A stretch of 47,781 bases of DNA from Bacillus sp. AFS001701 (GTDB lineage Bacteria; Bacillota; Bacilli; Bacillales; Bacillaceae_G): contig NZ_NTZO01000018.1 of assembly GCF_002559405.1 (NCBI RefSeq), positions 1-47,781 of the forward strand, in the 5' to 3' direction. Position 1 is the first letter of the stretch, and every line of letters starts with the position of its first letter. Shown one piece after another: positions 16,660 through 25,669 of this stretch. A model generated the notes under the pieces. The model made no database searches. It was not told the origin of the DNA and worked only from the letters and a program-made list of their open reading frames with translations. The position numbers were made by a program, and so were the translations under genes.

Positions 16660-18704
16660 TCTAATTTTTCTGAATTAAATATTCCCGTTCTGTCTAAGTA
16701 CATTCTTAATCCTTGATATTCATTAGCTTTCCAAAATACATCTGAATTAACAAGTAATGTTGCATCATTTCGCGCAACTTCTAATGCACGATAGTCATGT
16801 ACCATATCAGCCATTTTAAATTCAGGCACACCACTTTGTTGTTTTCCAAAGAAATCTCCTGGTCCTCTAAGTTCTAAATCCTTTTCACTTAACTCAAAAC
16901 CATCGTTTGTTTCTGTCATGATTGTTAATCTTTCTTTTCCTACTTCACTTTTTGGATCGCCAACTAAAATACAATACGATTGTTCTGAACCTCGTCCAAC
17001 TCGACCTCTTAGCTGATGTAATTGTGAAAGTCCAAAGCGATCTGCATCATAAATAACCATCACAGTTGCATTCGGTACATTTACACCTACTTCAACAACT
17101 GTAGTTGATACTAATATTTGAACATCATTAGCAGCGAATGCCTTCATCACGTCATCCTTCTCTGATGAAGAAAGCTTTCCATGCATCAATCCAACCTTCG
17201 CCATATTTTGATAATGAAAAGTTAGAACACTATGTAAATCTAATGCATTCTGAAGGTCTAATTTCTCTGACTCCTCGATCAGTGGACAGATAAGATATGC
17301 TTGTCGTCCATTTTTGATTTCTTTACCAATAAAATCTAAAACGCGATCAAACATTTCTTGTTTTACCCAATACGTTTCTATTTTTTTACGACCAGCCGGA
17401 TATTCATCAATGATCGATACATCCATTTCACCAAAAGCTGTTATTGCTAAAGTTCTTGGGATTGGAGTTGCTGTCATAAATAAAACATCTGGGAAATAAC
17501 CTTTTTCTCTTAAAACTCTTCGTTGACCAACACCAAATCGATGTTGTTCATCTGTTATTACAATGCCTAATTTATTAAATTGAACCTCATCTTGAATTAA
17601 AGCATGGGTACCGACTAAAATATGTACCTCACCGTTTTTTAGTCGTTCTAGTATTTCACGACGCTTTTTACCTTTTACAGAACTTGTAAGAAGTTCAACA
17701 TTAACTTCAGTATGTTGTAACATTTTTGCTAATGATTCAAAATGTTGCTCAGCTAATATTTCTGTAGGGACCATTAATGCCCCTTGATAACCATTAAGTG
17801 TACATGCATATAATGCAATTGTAGCGACAACGGTTTTTCCCGATCCAACATCACCTTGTAATAAGCGATTCATTCGATAAGGACTTTCTAAATCTGTGAA
17901 TATTTCTTGTACAACTCTATTCTGAGCTGATGTCAGAGGAAATGGTAAGGATTGGATTAATTGTTGAATTTTTTCAATGTTTAATGTTTTAGGGATACCT
18001 TTTGATTGATTACGCTGAATTTTTCGAAGTGCTTGCATTTTTAGTTGAAAAAGAAAAAACTCTTCATAAACAAAGCTTCTTCTAGCTTGTTTTAAACTAT
18101 TCGCATCAATTGGGTGATGAAGTAATCTCAATGTTTCTGAACGATTTAAAAGTTTATATTTTTGAATTAGTTCGTTTGGCACTAAGTCATTTATTAAATG
18201 TCCATATTTTTTAAAAGACTGCTCAACAAATTTACGCATTGTTTTTACAGACATTTTCCCCTTAATTGAATAGACAGGCTCAATTTCTTGACTATTCGTA
18301 CGAGAACCAAATACAAGGTCTGATAAGGAAATGGTTTGTTTATGTTGATCCCACTTGCCAGAAACAGTTACATGCTCATTTAAATTTAACTTTGTTTTAA
18401 AATACGGTCGATTAAAACAAATAACAGTAATTAAGTATCGATCAACTAAAAGTCGAAATGTTAATCGTGATTTATTTTTGCCAAAATATTGAAGAAGAGG
18501 AGCGCTATGAACAATCCCCTCGACAGTCACGCGCTCTTCATGCTTCACTTCTGATAAATCCTTATTTCGAAAATCCTCATATCGATACGGTAAATATTCG
18601 ATTAAGTCATTTATAGTAAAAATACCCATATCATTTAATAGTGTTTCGGTTTCCTCGCCGACACCACTTAATACAGATACTTTTTGTTCAAGTTCAATAC
18701 TCAC
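16656..18704 (-). CDS. recG: ATP-dependent DNA helicase RecG
   Basis: Branch-migrating helicase that remodels stalled forks and Holliday junctions. The 682-residue protein has the N-terminal wedge (OB) domain (about 50-150), Walker A QGDVGSGKT (283-291), DEQH box (385-388), TATPIPRTLA, and the C-terminal helicase motifs STTVVEVGVNVPNAT and QLRGRVGRG. Start GTG at 18704 shares its G with the sdaAA stop TAG, and no strong SD is seen, so translational coupling to sdaAA is likely. The 3' end contains a FapR box. Confidence 0.97.
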   Translation of the reverse strand: MSIELEQKVSVLSGVGEETETLLNDMGIFTINDLIEYLPYRYEDFRNKDLSEVKHEERVTVEGIVHSAPLLQYFGKNKSRLTFRLLVDRYLITVICFNRPYFKTKLNLNEHVTVSGKWDQHKQTISLSDLVFGSRTNSQEIEPVYSIKGKMSVKTMRKFVEQSFKKYGHLINDLVPNELIQKYKLLNRSETLRLLHHPIDANSLKQARRSFVYEEFFLFQLKMQALRKIQRNQSKGIPKTLNIEKIQQLIQSLPFPLTSAQNRVVQEIFTDLESPYRMNRLLQGDVGSGKTVVATIALYACTLNGYQGALMVPTEILAEQHFESLAKMLQHTEVNVELLTSSVKGKKRREILERLKNGEVHILVGTHALIQDEVQFNKLGIVITDEQHRFGVGQRRVLREKGYFPDVLFMTATPIPRTLAITAFGEMDVSIIDEYPAGRKKIETYWVKQEMFDRVLDFIGKEIKNGRQAYLICPLIEESEKLDLQNALDLHSVLTFHYQNMAKVGLMHGKLSSSEKDDVMKAFAANDVQILVSTTVVEVGVNVPNATVMVIYDADRFGLSQLHQLRGRVGRGSEQSYCILVGDPKSEVGKERLTIMTETNDGFELSEKDLELRGPGDFFGKQQSGVPEFKMADMVHDYRALEVARNDATLLVNSDVFWKANEYQGLRMYLDRTGIFNSEKLD

Positions 18705-19585
18705 TATTTTTTTAGCGAAACACCAAATATTTTTGCTTCCAATTCACGTCCTGTTGGCGTAGCCGCTAGTCCTCCTTCTGCAGTTTCTCTTAGCGCAGAT
18801 GGCATTGTTTGTCCAATTCGATACATAGCATCAATTACTTCGTCACATGGAATTCGACTTGTAATACCTGCTAATGCCATATCTGCTGCTACCATTGCGT
18901 TAGCAGCACCCATTGCATTTCGCTTAACACATGGTACTTCTACTAAACCTGCAACCGGGTCACATACTAAACCAAGCATATTTTTTAATGTAATAGCAAA
19001 TGCTTCAGCACTTTGACTCGGAGTACCACCAGCCATTTCAACGATCGCAGCTGCTGCCATACCACTTGCAGAGCCTACTTCCGCTTGACAGCCACCTGCA
19101 GCACCTGAAATTGACGCATTATTAGCTACAACAAAACCGAAAGCACCTGATGCAAATAGGAATTCAATCATTTGCATTCGAGTAGGATTTAATTTCTCTT
19201 TTACAGCAAAAAGAGTTCCAGGAACTACCCCAGCTGAACCAGCTGTAGGAGTTGCACAAATCGTACCCATTGCAGCATTAACTTCATTTGTCGCAACCGC
19301 TTTACTAACAGCATCTAAAAGTAAATGACCTGAAAGCGAATTACCTTTTGCAATGTAATTTTGAAGTAATACAGCGTCTCCTCCTGTTAAACCAGTTGGC
19401 GAGTGAACACCTGCAAGACCTCTTTCAACTGCCTTTTCCATAACAACAAGATTTTGCTCCATTTTACCGATAATCTCTTCACGGCTTCTTCCTGTAAACA
19501 ACATCTCTTGTTGAATCATTATTTCTGAAATTTTAACATTTTTTGATTCAGCTAACTCAACTAATTCAGCAACATTTTTAAACAT
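18704..19585 (-). CDS. sdaAA: L-serine dehydratase, iron-sulfur alpha subunit
   Basis: Catalytic subunit of the [4Fe-4S] L-serine deaminase that makes pyruvate and ammonia. The 293-residue protein carries conserved cysteines at 110 (GTICATPTAGSAG), 166 (GGCQAEVG), 208 (LVCDPVAGLVEVPC) and 219, consistent with cluster ligation. SD AAGGAGAGGGGG. It follows sdaAB by 17 bp, forming the two-subunit enzyme typical of Firmicutes, and overlaps recG by one base. Confidence 0.96.
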   Translation of the reverse strand: MFKNVAELVELAESKNVKISEIMIQQEMLFTGRSREEIIGKMEQNLVVMEKAVERGLAGVHSPTGLTGGDAVLLQNYIAKGNSLSGHLLLDAVSKAVATNEVNAAMGTICATPTAGSAGVVPGTLFAVKEKLNPTRMQMIEFLFASGAFGFVVANNASISGAAGGCQAEVGSASGMAAAAIVEMAGGTPSQSAEAFAITLKNMLGLVCDPVAGLVEVPCVKRNAMGAANAMVAADMALAGITSRIPCDEVIDAMYRIGQTMPSALRETAEGGLAATPTGRELEAKIFGVSLKK

Positions 19586-19602
19586 TTAAGTTCCCCCTCT
19601 CC

Positions 19603-20265
19603 TTAATCAACCATTTTCGTAACGCGAATGATATGTGGTAAAGATTCAATTTCTTTAATAATTTTTTCATCTAGATCTTGGTCGACCTCAATTGCCATCA
19701 ATGCAATTTGTCCGACTTCTTTACGCGATACTTCCATATGGCCAATATTTACAGCATATTTCATTAGGACATTTGTTACACCAGCAATTGAACCAAAACG
19801 GTCATTATGAACAACAAGGATTGCAGGGTAATTACCCGAAAGTTTGAGTTCAAATCCATTTAATTCAATAATTTCAATTTTCCCACCACCGATTGAAATT
19901 CCCACTAATTCAAATGGTTGGTCATCATCTAGAATAGAAATTTTCACTGTATTTGGATGCTCCGTTACTGCATCTTCTTCAATGAAATCAATTGACATGC
20001 CTTTTTCTTGTGCAATATTTAATGATTCTGGAATACGCTCATCAAATGTATCAAAATCCAATAATCCACCGATAAGCGCAACATCTGTACCATGTCCACG
20101 ATATGTTTTAGCAAATGAACCATATAATGAAATCAAAATCTTTTTTGGTTCTTTTCCATAAAGATTTCTTGCTACACGACCAATTTTAGCCGCTCCCGCT
20201 GTATGTGAACTAGATGGACCAATCATAATTGGACCAATTATGTCAAAAACACTTTTATATTTCAT
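19603..20265 (-). CDS. sdaAB: L-serine dehydratase, iron-sulfur beta subunit
   Basis: Regulatory/structural subunit of L-serine deaminase. The N-terminal part has the family signature SVFDIIGPIMIGPSSSHTAG, and the C-terminal 75 residues form an ACT domain (LVVHNDRFGSIAGVTNVLM), which probably senses serine. Start placed at ATG 20265 (220 residues), 7 nt after GGGGG; a GTG directly before is also possible. The promoter region contains two palindromes. Confidence 0.95.
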   Translation of the reverse strand: MKYKSVFDIIGPIMIGPSSSHTAGAAKIGRVARNLYGKEPKKILISLYGSFAKTYRGHGTDVALIGGLLDFDTFDERIPESLNIAQEKGMSIDFIEEDAVTEHPNTVKISILDDDQPFELVGISIGGGKIEIIELNGFELKLSGNYPAILVVHNDRFGSIAGVTNVLMKYAVNIGHMEVSRKEVGQIALMAIEVDQDLDEKIIKEIESLPHIIRVTKMVD

Positions 20266-20317
20266 CACGTTTCCCCCAATACGTTATTGTAAAAGCGTAT
20301 TTTATTTAGTTTTTGTT

Positions 20318-20329
20318 TTGTTAGAACAA
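20318..20329. promoter_or_regulatory. Palindrome at the predicted sdaAB start site
   Basis: TTGTTAGAACAA, a 5-bp perfect inverted repeat with a 2-bp centre (6 bp if one base on each side is included), lying just downstream of the -10, where a repressor would block transcription. Confidence 0.4.
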
Positions 20330-20333
20330 ATCA

Positions 20334-20373
20334 TTTATATAAAAAGTTGGTATTATGGACAAAACAATGTCCA
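20334..20373 (-). promoter_or_regulatory. Predicted sdaAB promoter with overlapping palindrome
   Basis: Minus-strand -35 TTGTCC (20357-20362), 17-bp spacer, -10 TATAAA (20334-20339). The palindrome TGGACA-N6-TGTCCA (20356-20373) covers the -35 and continues upstream, a candidate operator. I do not recognise the regulator. Confidence 0.5.
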
Positions 20374-20440
20374 CCTTATAGTGTAATACGAAATTCTACA
20401 GAGTTCTACGTTATTTTACATTAGTCTTTAAATAAATTAC

Positions 20441-20474
20441 AAAAAAAAAAGAAGAAGTGGATCACACTTCCTCT
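20441..20474 (-). terminator. fakA terminator
   Basis: Stem AGaGGAAGTG / CACTTCtTCT (minus strand) with a 5-nt loop (20450-20474), followed by about ten Ts. It ends the yloU-fakA unit before the sdaAB promoter. Confidence 0.85.
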
Positions 20475-20495
20475 TTTATCTTACTATATTTTATC

Positions 20496-22184
20496 TTATT
20501 CAATCGAAAAAATATATGAATATAAAGGCTGATTTCCGTTATGAACTTCAACTTCTAAGTGATCAAAGCTCTCTTCGGCAAATTCAACTAATTTTGAAAT
20601 TTCTTCATCTGAAACTTCTTGACCATATAAGATTGTTAATATTTCAGAATCTTCATCAATCATATTTTGTAATAATTTTTTTGCAGCATCTAATTGATTT
20701 GCATCTGTTGTAACAATTTTACTTTCAAGGATTCCCATGAAATGATCTTTTGTTATTTCTACACCATCAATTTCAGTATCTCGAACCGCATAAGTTATTT
20801 GCCCTGTTTTAACTGTCTTTAATGCATCTTGCATTCCTGATTTATTTTCATCTAATGATGCTGTAGGATTAAATGATAATAAAGCTGACATACCTTGAGG
20901 TACTGTTTTAGACGTAACAACTGCTACATTACATTCTGCAACAGATGCAGCTTGCTCGGCAGCCATCACGATGTTTCCGTTGTTAGGAAGTACAATAACA
21001 TTTTCTGCGTTGCATTGTTCAATCGCTTTTACGATGTCTTCTGTACTAGGATTCATTGTTTGACCGCCTTCAATAACAACAGTGGCCCCAATACTTTCAA
21101 ATAATGCCTTAATTCCTGATCCCATAGCTACCGTAACGATACCAAATTCTTGTTTTTCAGTAGATTGTGTAGACTCATTTTTAGAAGGAGATTCATTTGA
21201 AACCTCTTCATGTAGTAAGTTAGTATGTTGTTCGCGCATATTTTCAGCTTTTAGTTTTAAAAAGCTTCCAAATCGTTGACCTAAATTAAATACTTCCCCG
21301 GGGTACTCAGCGTGAATATGAACTTTTACAATTTCATCATCAGCAACTACTAATAAAGAATCACCCCATGCACTTAGCTCTTTACGGAAAGTGTCTATGT
21401 CAAAAGGATGTTTATTTAATTTATCTTTTTCAAATCGCACCATAAATTCAGTACAGTATCCATAAACTATGTCTTCAGTATTTAACATACTTTGTACATT
21501 TCGATGTTCTGCTTCAACAAGTTCCTCAAGTGAAAGAGTCGCTTCAGCACCTTCTAGGGAAATTTCTTCACCTTTTAATGATGCTAAGAATCCTTCATAG
21601 ACCAGTACTAAACCTTGACCTCCGCTATCGACTACACCTACTTGTTTTAACACAGGCAGTAAGTCTGGGGTACGGTTTAAAGATGCATTTGCTTCAATAA
21701 TTGTTTCCTCAAGAAAAGGAATAAATTCTTCATGTGTTTTTGCTATGACAACTGCTTTTTTTGCTGTTTCTCTTGCAACTGTTAAGATTGTTCCTTCAAT
21801 AGGCTTCATAACAGCTTTATAAGCAGTTTCTACCCCTGCTTCTAATGCTAAAGCAAAATCAATTGTTGAAATTGTATCCTTTGTTTCAATTGATTTAGAA
21901 AAACCTCTAAATAATTGAGAAAGAATTACACCAGAATTTCCACGCGCCCCCATCAATAAGCCCTTTGCAAAGCTTTGACCAACTTTCCCTACATGACTAT
22001 TTGGTTTTTCTTTTACTTCCTTTGATCCAGAAGTAATAGAAAGATTCATATTTGTTCCTGTATCACCATCTGGTACTGGGAATACATTTAATGAATCTAC
22101 AAATTTTACATTTTTCGTTAAGTTATTTGCACCTTGAATCACCATATCTGCAAATAATTTACCGTCAATACGTTTTATCGACAC
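20496..22184 (-). CDS. fakA: Fatty acid kinase catalytic subunit FakA (YloV, DAK2 domain)
   Basis: DAK2/DegV-linked kinase subunit: in Staphylococcus aureus FakA phosphorylates exogenous fatty acids presented by a FakB partner for entry into phospholipid synthesis. The 562-residue protein has an N-terminal DhaL-like domain with the ATP/Mg motif VPDGDTGTNM (37-46) and GARGNSGVILSQLFRGF, a middle domain, and a C-terminal domain with IVLPNNGNIVMAAEQA. GTG start (SD AAGGAGG). It follows yloU by 23 bp. No fakB gene is in the window. Function is inferred from the family. Confidence 0.93.
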   Translation of the reverse strand: MSIKRIDGKLFADMVIQGANNLTKNVKFVDSLNVFPVPDGDTGTNMNLSITSGSKEVKEKPNSHVGKVGQSFAKGLLMGARGNSGVILSQLFRGFSKSIETKDTISTIDFALALEAGVETAYKAVMKPIEGTILTVARETAKKAVVIAKTHEEFIPFLEETIIEANASLNRTPDLLPVLKQVGVVDSGGQGLVLVYEGFLASLKGEEISLEGAEATLSLEELVEAEHRNVQSMLNTEDIVYGYCTEFMVRFEKDKLNKHPFDIDTFRKELSAWGDSLLVVADDEIVKVHIHAEYPGEVFNLGQRFGSFLKLKAENMREQHTNLLHEEVSNESPSKNESTQSTEKQEFGIVTVAMGSGIKALFESIGATVVIEGGQTMNPSTEDIVKAIEQCNAENVIVLPNNGNIVMAAEQAASVAECNVAVVTSKTVPQGMSALLSFNPTASLDENKSGMQDALKTVKTGQITYAVRDTEIDGVEITKDHFMGILESKIVTTDANQLDAAKKLLQNMIDEDSEILTILYGQEVSDEEISKLVEFAEESFDHLEVEVHNGNQPLYSYIFSIE

Positions 22185-22207
22185 AAATTCTCCTCCTTAA
22201 TGCGTCT

Positions 22208-22570
22208 TTACAGGTTAGCTACTTTCACACCTTGAACAAAAATATTAACAGAGTCAACCGACAAGCCTAATGTTTGATCAAGAGTATACTTCACTTTATT
22301 TTGTACGTTATTAGCAACTTCAGAAATCTTCGTACCATAGCTTACAATTATGTACATATCGATATTAACGTCCTCACCTACTTGGCGAACAATAACACCT
22401 TTTGTAAAGTTATCTTTTTTTAGGATTTCTGTAAGACCATCCTTAATTTGTTTCTTAGAAGCCATTCCAACAATACCGTAACAATCAATGGCAGCTCCAC
22501 CAGCAATTGTAGCGATCACATCTGTACCAATCTCGATTGTTCCATATTGAGTTTTCATTTCTAATGACAT
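22208..22570 (-). CDS. yloU: Asp23/Gls24 family envelope protein YloU
   Basis: 120-residue Asp23-family protein (DUF322). Features are the GTIEIGTDVIATIAGGAAIDCYG segment near the N-terminus and VNIDMYIIVSYGTKISEVANNVQNKV. Related proteins form membrane-associated, envelope-stress-linked assemblies. It is regularly the upstream neighbour of the DAK2 kinase, as here (23-bp gap), suggesting a shared role that is not established. SD AAGGGGG precedes the ATG. Confidence 0.9.
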   Translation of the reverse strand: MSLEMKTQYGTIEIGTDVIATIAGGAAIDCYGIVGMASKKQIKDGLTEILKKDNFTKGVIVRQVGEDVNIDMYIIVSYGTKISEVANNVQNKVKYTLDQTLGLSVDSVNIFVQGVKVANL

Positions 22571-22761
22571 AATTTGGTCCCCCTTATTGGATAATCCAAG
22601 TATAGTTAGTTATACTACTTACTTATTATTGTATACCTTTTTCCAAAATAATTCTATTGACTCACTACTATTATTAGCATTTCAATAATATTCATGGTTA
22701 ATTATAGCAAATACAATTTTTAATGAATTTCTTTTAAGGTAAGTCTAAGGTCCCTCTTTAA

Positions 22762-22791
22762 TATTAAGTATATCATACATTTCGATGTCAA
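22762..22791 (-). promoter_or_regulatory. Predicted SigA promoter for yloU-fakA
   Basis: Minus-strand consensus -35 TTGACA (22786-22791) and -10-like TTAATA (22762-22767) at 18-bp spacing, about 190 bp upstream of yloU. The long leader between (22571-22760) holds nothing else I recognise. Confidence 0.4.
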
Positions 22792-22823
22792 GGTTTTTTT
22801 CTTGAACAACTTGCCAATAACTG

Positions 22824-22852
22824 TTGCATTAAGCAGAGCGGTATGATAAATT
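22824..22852 (+). promoter_or_regulatory. Predicted SigA promoter for rpmB
   Basis: -35 TTGCAT (22824-22829), 17-bp spacer, -10 TAAATT (22847-22852), divergent from the yloU promoter. Confidence 0.4.
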
Positions 22853-22917
22853 ATAGTAGTGTTTGAATGAAAATAATCATTGAAATGTTATTCCGTTTTT
22901 TGTTAGGAGGGAAATAG

Positions 22918-23106
22918 ATGGCTCGTGTTTGTGTAATCACAGGAAGAAAGTCTCGTTCTGGTAACAGTCGCTCTCACGCTATGAATGCTTCAAAACGTAC
23001 TTGGGGTGCTAACCTTCAAAAAGTTCGTATTTTAGTAAACGGTAAACCAAAGCGTGTTTACGTTTCAGCGAGAGCATTAAAATCAGGTAAAATTGAGCGC
23101 GTTTAA
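22918..23106 (+). CDS. rpmB: 50S ribosomal protein L28
   Basis: 62-residue L28: begins [21 protein letters not shown] and has the [13 protein letters not shown] motif. The SD TTAGGAGGG is strong. It is the only plus-strand gene inside the conserved minus-strand block, the same arrangement as in B. subtilis, and converges with spoVM across a shared terminator. The CxxC pairs of zinc-binding L28 forms are absent (only one Cys), so this is the zinc-independent type. Confidence 0.97.
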   Translation: MARVCVITGRKSRSGNSRSHAMNASKRTWGANLQKVRILVNGKPKRVYVSARALKSGKIERV

Positions 23107-23120
23107 TTGATTAACGTACT

Positions 23121-23150
23121 AAAAAGCATAGCGATTCGCTATGCTTTTTT
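23121..23150. terminator. Bidirectional terminator between rpmB and spoVM
   Basis: Perfect stem AAAAAGCATAGCG / CGCTATGCTTTTT with a short ATT loop. Ts follow on both strands, so it can end rpmB from the left and spoVM from the right. Confidence 0.9.
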
Positions 23151-23204
23151 ACTTTTTTTATGATACCTGTTGCCTCTAACCAAAAAACCCTACTCCAACT
23201 AAAG

Positions 23205-23288
23205 CTAAGCGTCTTTTTTAAATGTACTCAGCATGGCACGAACAAGTCCGCCAAGAAATTTAGGTAATTTAATCGTATAAAATCTCAT
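23205..23288 (-). CDS. spoVM: Stage V sporulation protein M
   Basis: Very small amphipathic protein that marks the convex surface of the forespore and recruits SpoIVA to start coat assembly. Encodes 27 residues starting MRFYTIKLPKFLGG, then LVRAML, and a lysine-rich end, nearly identical to B. subtilis SpoVM (26 residues, MKFYTIKLPKFLGG) with one extra C-terminal residue; Pro9, known to matter for localisation, is kept. SD AGGAGGG lies 6 nt before the ATG. It sits between rpmB and thiN as in B. subtilis. It proves the source lineage is a spore former. Confidence 0.95.
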   Translation of the reverse strand: MRFYTIKLPKFLGGLVRAMLSTFKKDA

Positions 23289-23343
23289 GCTTTCCCTCCT
23301 ACAAGCTTTCTAGCATTTTTAAGGAAAAGATTAATCCTATTAC

Positions 23344-23373
23344 ATTCTACTTGCGATGAGCGAAAACTATGAC
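23344..23373 (-). promoter_or_regulatory. Possible SigE-type promoter for spoVM
   Basis: Minus-strand GTCATAG (23367-23373), 15-bp spacer, AGTAGAAT (23344-23351), resembling the mother-cell SigE pattern only loosely. spoVM is SigE-dependent in B. subtilis; the assignment here rests mainly on that. Confidence 0.3.
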
Positions 23374-23382
23374 ATGAAATTG

Positions 23383-24024
23383 TTAATCTTTGCTCCTTAC
23401 TACTAATGCTATGCCTTCGCTAAATGAAATAGACCCTTCACTCTCTAGCAGTTCATTGCTTACACATAGTGATGATCCAATCTCCAATAAATGATTAGTT
23501 AGTGGGTATTTAAAGCCCTTTAACGTTAAATTTTCTACTTTAGCACCTAATGAGAAAAAGGATACGTATTTAAAATGCTGCAGTTTACGAATGAAATGGG
23601 TACCTTCCAGAATCACATATATTTCGTTATATTGATCAACGATCTTTATAGGAACACCAGAATTCATAAATTTTATTAATAATGTAATACTGCCAAACTC
23701 ATGATCTAAACGTTTTCCGGTTACACAATGGATAAAAATCTTTTCTGGTTTTTGTTTAATTGCCCATTGGATAGCAAGTTCTAAATCTGTTTCATCTTTT
23801 TCAGGAGGGTAAATAAAAACATTTGGGACAAGCCTTTTAATCTTTTCTAAATTTTCATCGCTTAATGAATCAAAATCACCGAATATTGCCTCTGGAATTA
23901 ATCCTTCTTCAATTAAGTAATGAGCTCCATTATCTACGCCAATCAGTAACTGGTTTTCGTCTTTTTGAGTAATTTCAGTAATTGTATTCGATTTCGGTCC
24001 TGCACCTACAATATGTATAATCAA
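23383..24024 (-). CDS. thiN: Thiamine pyrophosphokinase ThiN
   Basis: Transfers pyrophosphate from ATP to thiamine to make thiamine pyrophosphate. Family motifs: VDNGAHYLIEEGLIPEAIFGDFDSL, then PPEKDETDLELA and TGKRLDHEFG. I place the start at TTG 24024 (213 residues, MIIHIVGAGPKSN) because AAAGGTGG lies 8 nt upstream and the family starts here; the longer in-frame stretch to 24105 reads through a terminator stem and lacks family similarity. Downstream of rpe but separated from it by a terminator hairpin. Confidence 0.93.
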   Translation of the reverse strand: MIIHIVGAGPKSNTITEITQKDENQLLIGVDNGAHYLIEEGLIPEAIFGDFDSLSDENLEKIKRLVPNVFIYPPEKDETDLELAIQWAIKQKPEKIFIHCVTGKRLDHEFGSITLLIKFMNSGVPIKIVDQYNEIYVILEGTHFIRKLQHFKYVSFFSLGAKVENLTLKGFKYPLTNHLLEIGSSLCVSNELLESEGSISFSEGIALVVRSKD

Positions 24025-24040
24025 CTTTTTTTCCACCTTT

Positions 24041-24074
24041 AAAAAAATGCAATCGAATGTCGATTGCATTTTTT
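24041..24074 (-). terminator. Terminator or attenuator between rpe and thiN
   Basis: Perfect 11-bp stem AATGCAATCGA / TCGATTGCATT (24046-24056 and 24060-24070) with a 3-nt loop and T runs on both sides. On the minus strand the T tract runs straight into the thiN SD (24033-24040). Confidence 0.8.
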
Positions 24075-24120
24075 GTTTCATAATTAGATTTTCCATGCAA
24101 TGCAATTTTAGATGATTACA

Positions 24121-24765
24121 TTATCCTCTAATTTTCGCTATAGCTTCTTTTCTGTCTTCCTTATTATAAACTGCTGAACCTGCTACTAATACGGTAGCAC
24201 CTGCTTCTATACAAATTTTAGCCGTATGCTCGTCAACGCCACCGTCTATTTCGATTTCAACTGATAAATTGCGTTCTTTAATCAAATTAGCAACTTGTTT
24301 AATTTTAGGAACAACTGATTGAATAAATTTCTGTCCTCCAAAGCCTGGATTTACTGTCATTAAAAGGACCATGTCGACATCATCAATAATCTGTTCAATT
24401 GTTGAAACTGGAGTCGCTGGATTAAGAACTACACCTGCTTTAATACCAAATGATTTAATTGTTTGGATCGTGCGGTGTAAATGTGTACAAGCCTCAACAT
24501 GAACCGTAATAATGTCCGCTCCAGCTTTTACAAATTGTTCTATGTATTGATCAGGTTTTTCAATCATTAAATGTACATCTAGTGGAAGCTTCGTCACTGG
24601 TCTAATTGCTTCTACAATTAGTGGTCCAATTGTAATATTTGGTACAAAATGACCATCCATTACATCGACGTGAATATAATCTGCTCCTCCACGTTCTACA
24701 TCTAAAATTTCTTCTCCAAGTTTAGCAAAATTCGCTGAAAGGATTGATGGTGCAATTTTAACCAT
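24121..24765 (-). CDS. rpe: Ribulose-phosphate 3-epimerase
   Basis: Interconverts ribulose-5-phosphate and xylulose-5-phosphate in the pentose phosphate pathway. The 214-residue TIM barrel has [34 protein letters not shown], the [13 protein letters not shown] phosphate loop and [10 protein letters not shown] with the catalytic Asp. SD GAGGT. It begins 2 bp after the rsgA stop. Confidence 0.97.
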   Translation of the reverse strand: MVKIAPSILSANFAKLGEEILDVERGGADYIHVDVMDGHFVPNITIGPLIVEAIRPVTKLPLDVHLMIEKPDQYIEQFVKAGADIITVHVEACTHLHRTIQTIKSFGIKAGVVLNPATPVSTIEQIIDDVDMVLLMTVNPGFGGQKFIQSVVPKIKQVANLIKERNLSVEIEIDGGVDEHTAKICIEAGATVLVAGSAVYNKEDRKEAIAKIRG

Positions 24766-24767
24766 GA

Positions 24768-25649
24768 TTAATACCTCGGCTTTCTATCTCTTATTTCTTC
24801 TATGAATGATACATAATGATCATATCGTTTAGGAGAAATTTCCCCACTTTCAACCGCAGCTTTTACAGCACATTTTGGTTCTTTTAAGTGGGTACAACCT
24901 CTAAATTTGCATTCTTGACTTTTTTCTCGCATTTCTACAAAACAATACGATAAATCTTCAGATTCGATTCCCATAAATTCCAATGAACTAAAACCAGGAG
25001 TATCTGCAACTAGTCCCTGTCCAATTTTTATTAATTCAACATGTCTAGTTGTATGTTTTCCTCGTCCTAAATGAGAGGAAATAATACCTGTTTTTAAATC
25101 TAGGTCTGGATTAATTGCATTTAATAAAGTTGACTTACCAACGCCGGATTGTCCTGCAAATACAGATATTTTATTTGACATATGCGGAAGTACTTTTTCT
25201 AATCCTTCCTCAGTTTTTGAAGAAGTTAAACATACTTCATATCCAATTTGGCGATAATAAGAAACGTATTCGTACACTAGTTTTAATTGTGCCTCTGAAC
25301 ACAAATCAATCTTTGTAATGACAATTAAAGGTTTAATTTCATTAAACTCAATTAGAACAAGGAATCGATCTAATAATATTGGAGAAAAATCGGGCTCTAC
25401 TGCTGAAAAAACTAAAATTGCTTGATCAACATTTGCAATTGGAGGTCGAACAAGTTCATTCTTTCGCTCCTTAATTTCAAGTAGATAACCTTCTCCACTT
25501 TTTTCGATATGATATTCTACCTCATCTCCAACTAAAGGTGTTATTTTCTTATTACGAAAATTACCTCTACCACGACAAGCAACTACTGTCTCATCTGTTT
25601 CGACATAATAGAATCCACTCAATGCTTTTACGATTTTGCCTTCTGGCAT
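24768..25649 (-). CDS. rsgA: Ribosome small-subunit-dependent GTPase RsgA (YloQ)
   Basis: Checks late 30S maturation and releases assembly factors on GTP hydrolysis; also a (p)ppGpp target and PrkC substrate in B. subtilis. The 293-residue protein has an N-terminal OB fold, then permuted GTPase motifs G4 TKID (112-115), G1 GQSGVGKS (166-173) and G3 DTPG (216-219), then a zinc site with Cys247, Cys252, His254 and Cys260. SD AGGAG. It lies 20 bp downstream of prkC, which fits its being a kinase substrate. Confidence 0.96.
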   Translation of the reverse strand: MPEGKIVKALSGFYYVETDETVVACRGRGNFRNKKITPLVGDEVEYHIEKSGEGYLLEIKERKNELVRPPIANVDQAILVFSAVEPDFSPILLDRFLVLIEFNEIKPLIVITKIDLCSEAQLKLVYEYVSYYRQIGYEVCLTSSKTEEGLEKVLPHMSNKISVFAGQSGVGKSTLLNAINPDLDLKTGIISSHLGRGKHTTRHVELIKIGQGLVADTPGFSSLEFMGIESEDLSYCFVEMREKSQECKFRGCTHLKEPKCAVKAAVESGEISPKRYDHYVSFIEEIRDRKPRY

Positions 25650-25669
25650 ATACTCACTCCTACAGCTCT

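Noticed and set aside
24025-24105. N-terminal extension of ThiN up to an ATG at 24105
   Set aside because: It would translate the terminator stem, has no similarity to the family, and the SD at 24033-24040 serves the TTG at 24024.
24041-24120. TPP riboswitch upstream of thiN
   Set aside because: Only a simple terminator hairpin is visible and the space is too small for the conserved TPP aptamer.
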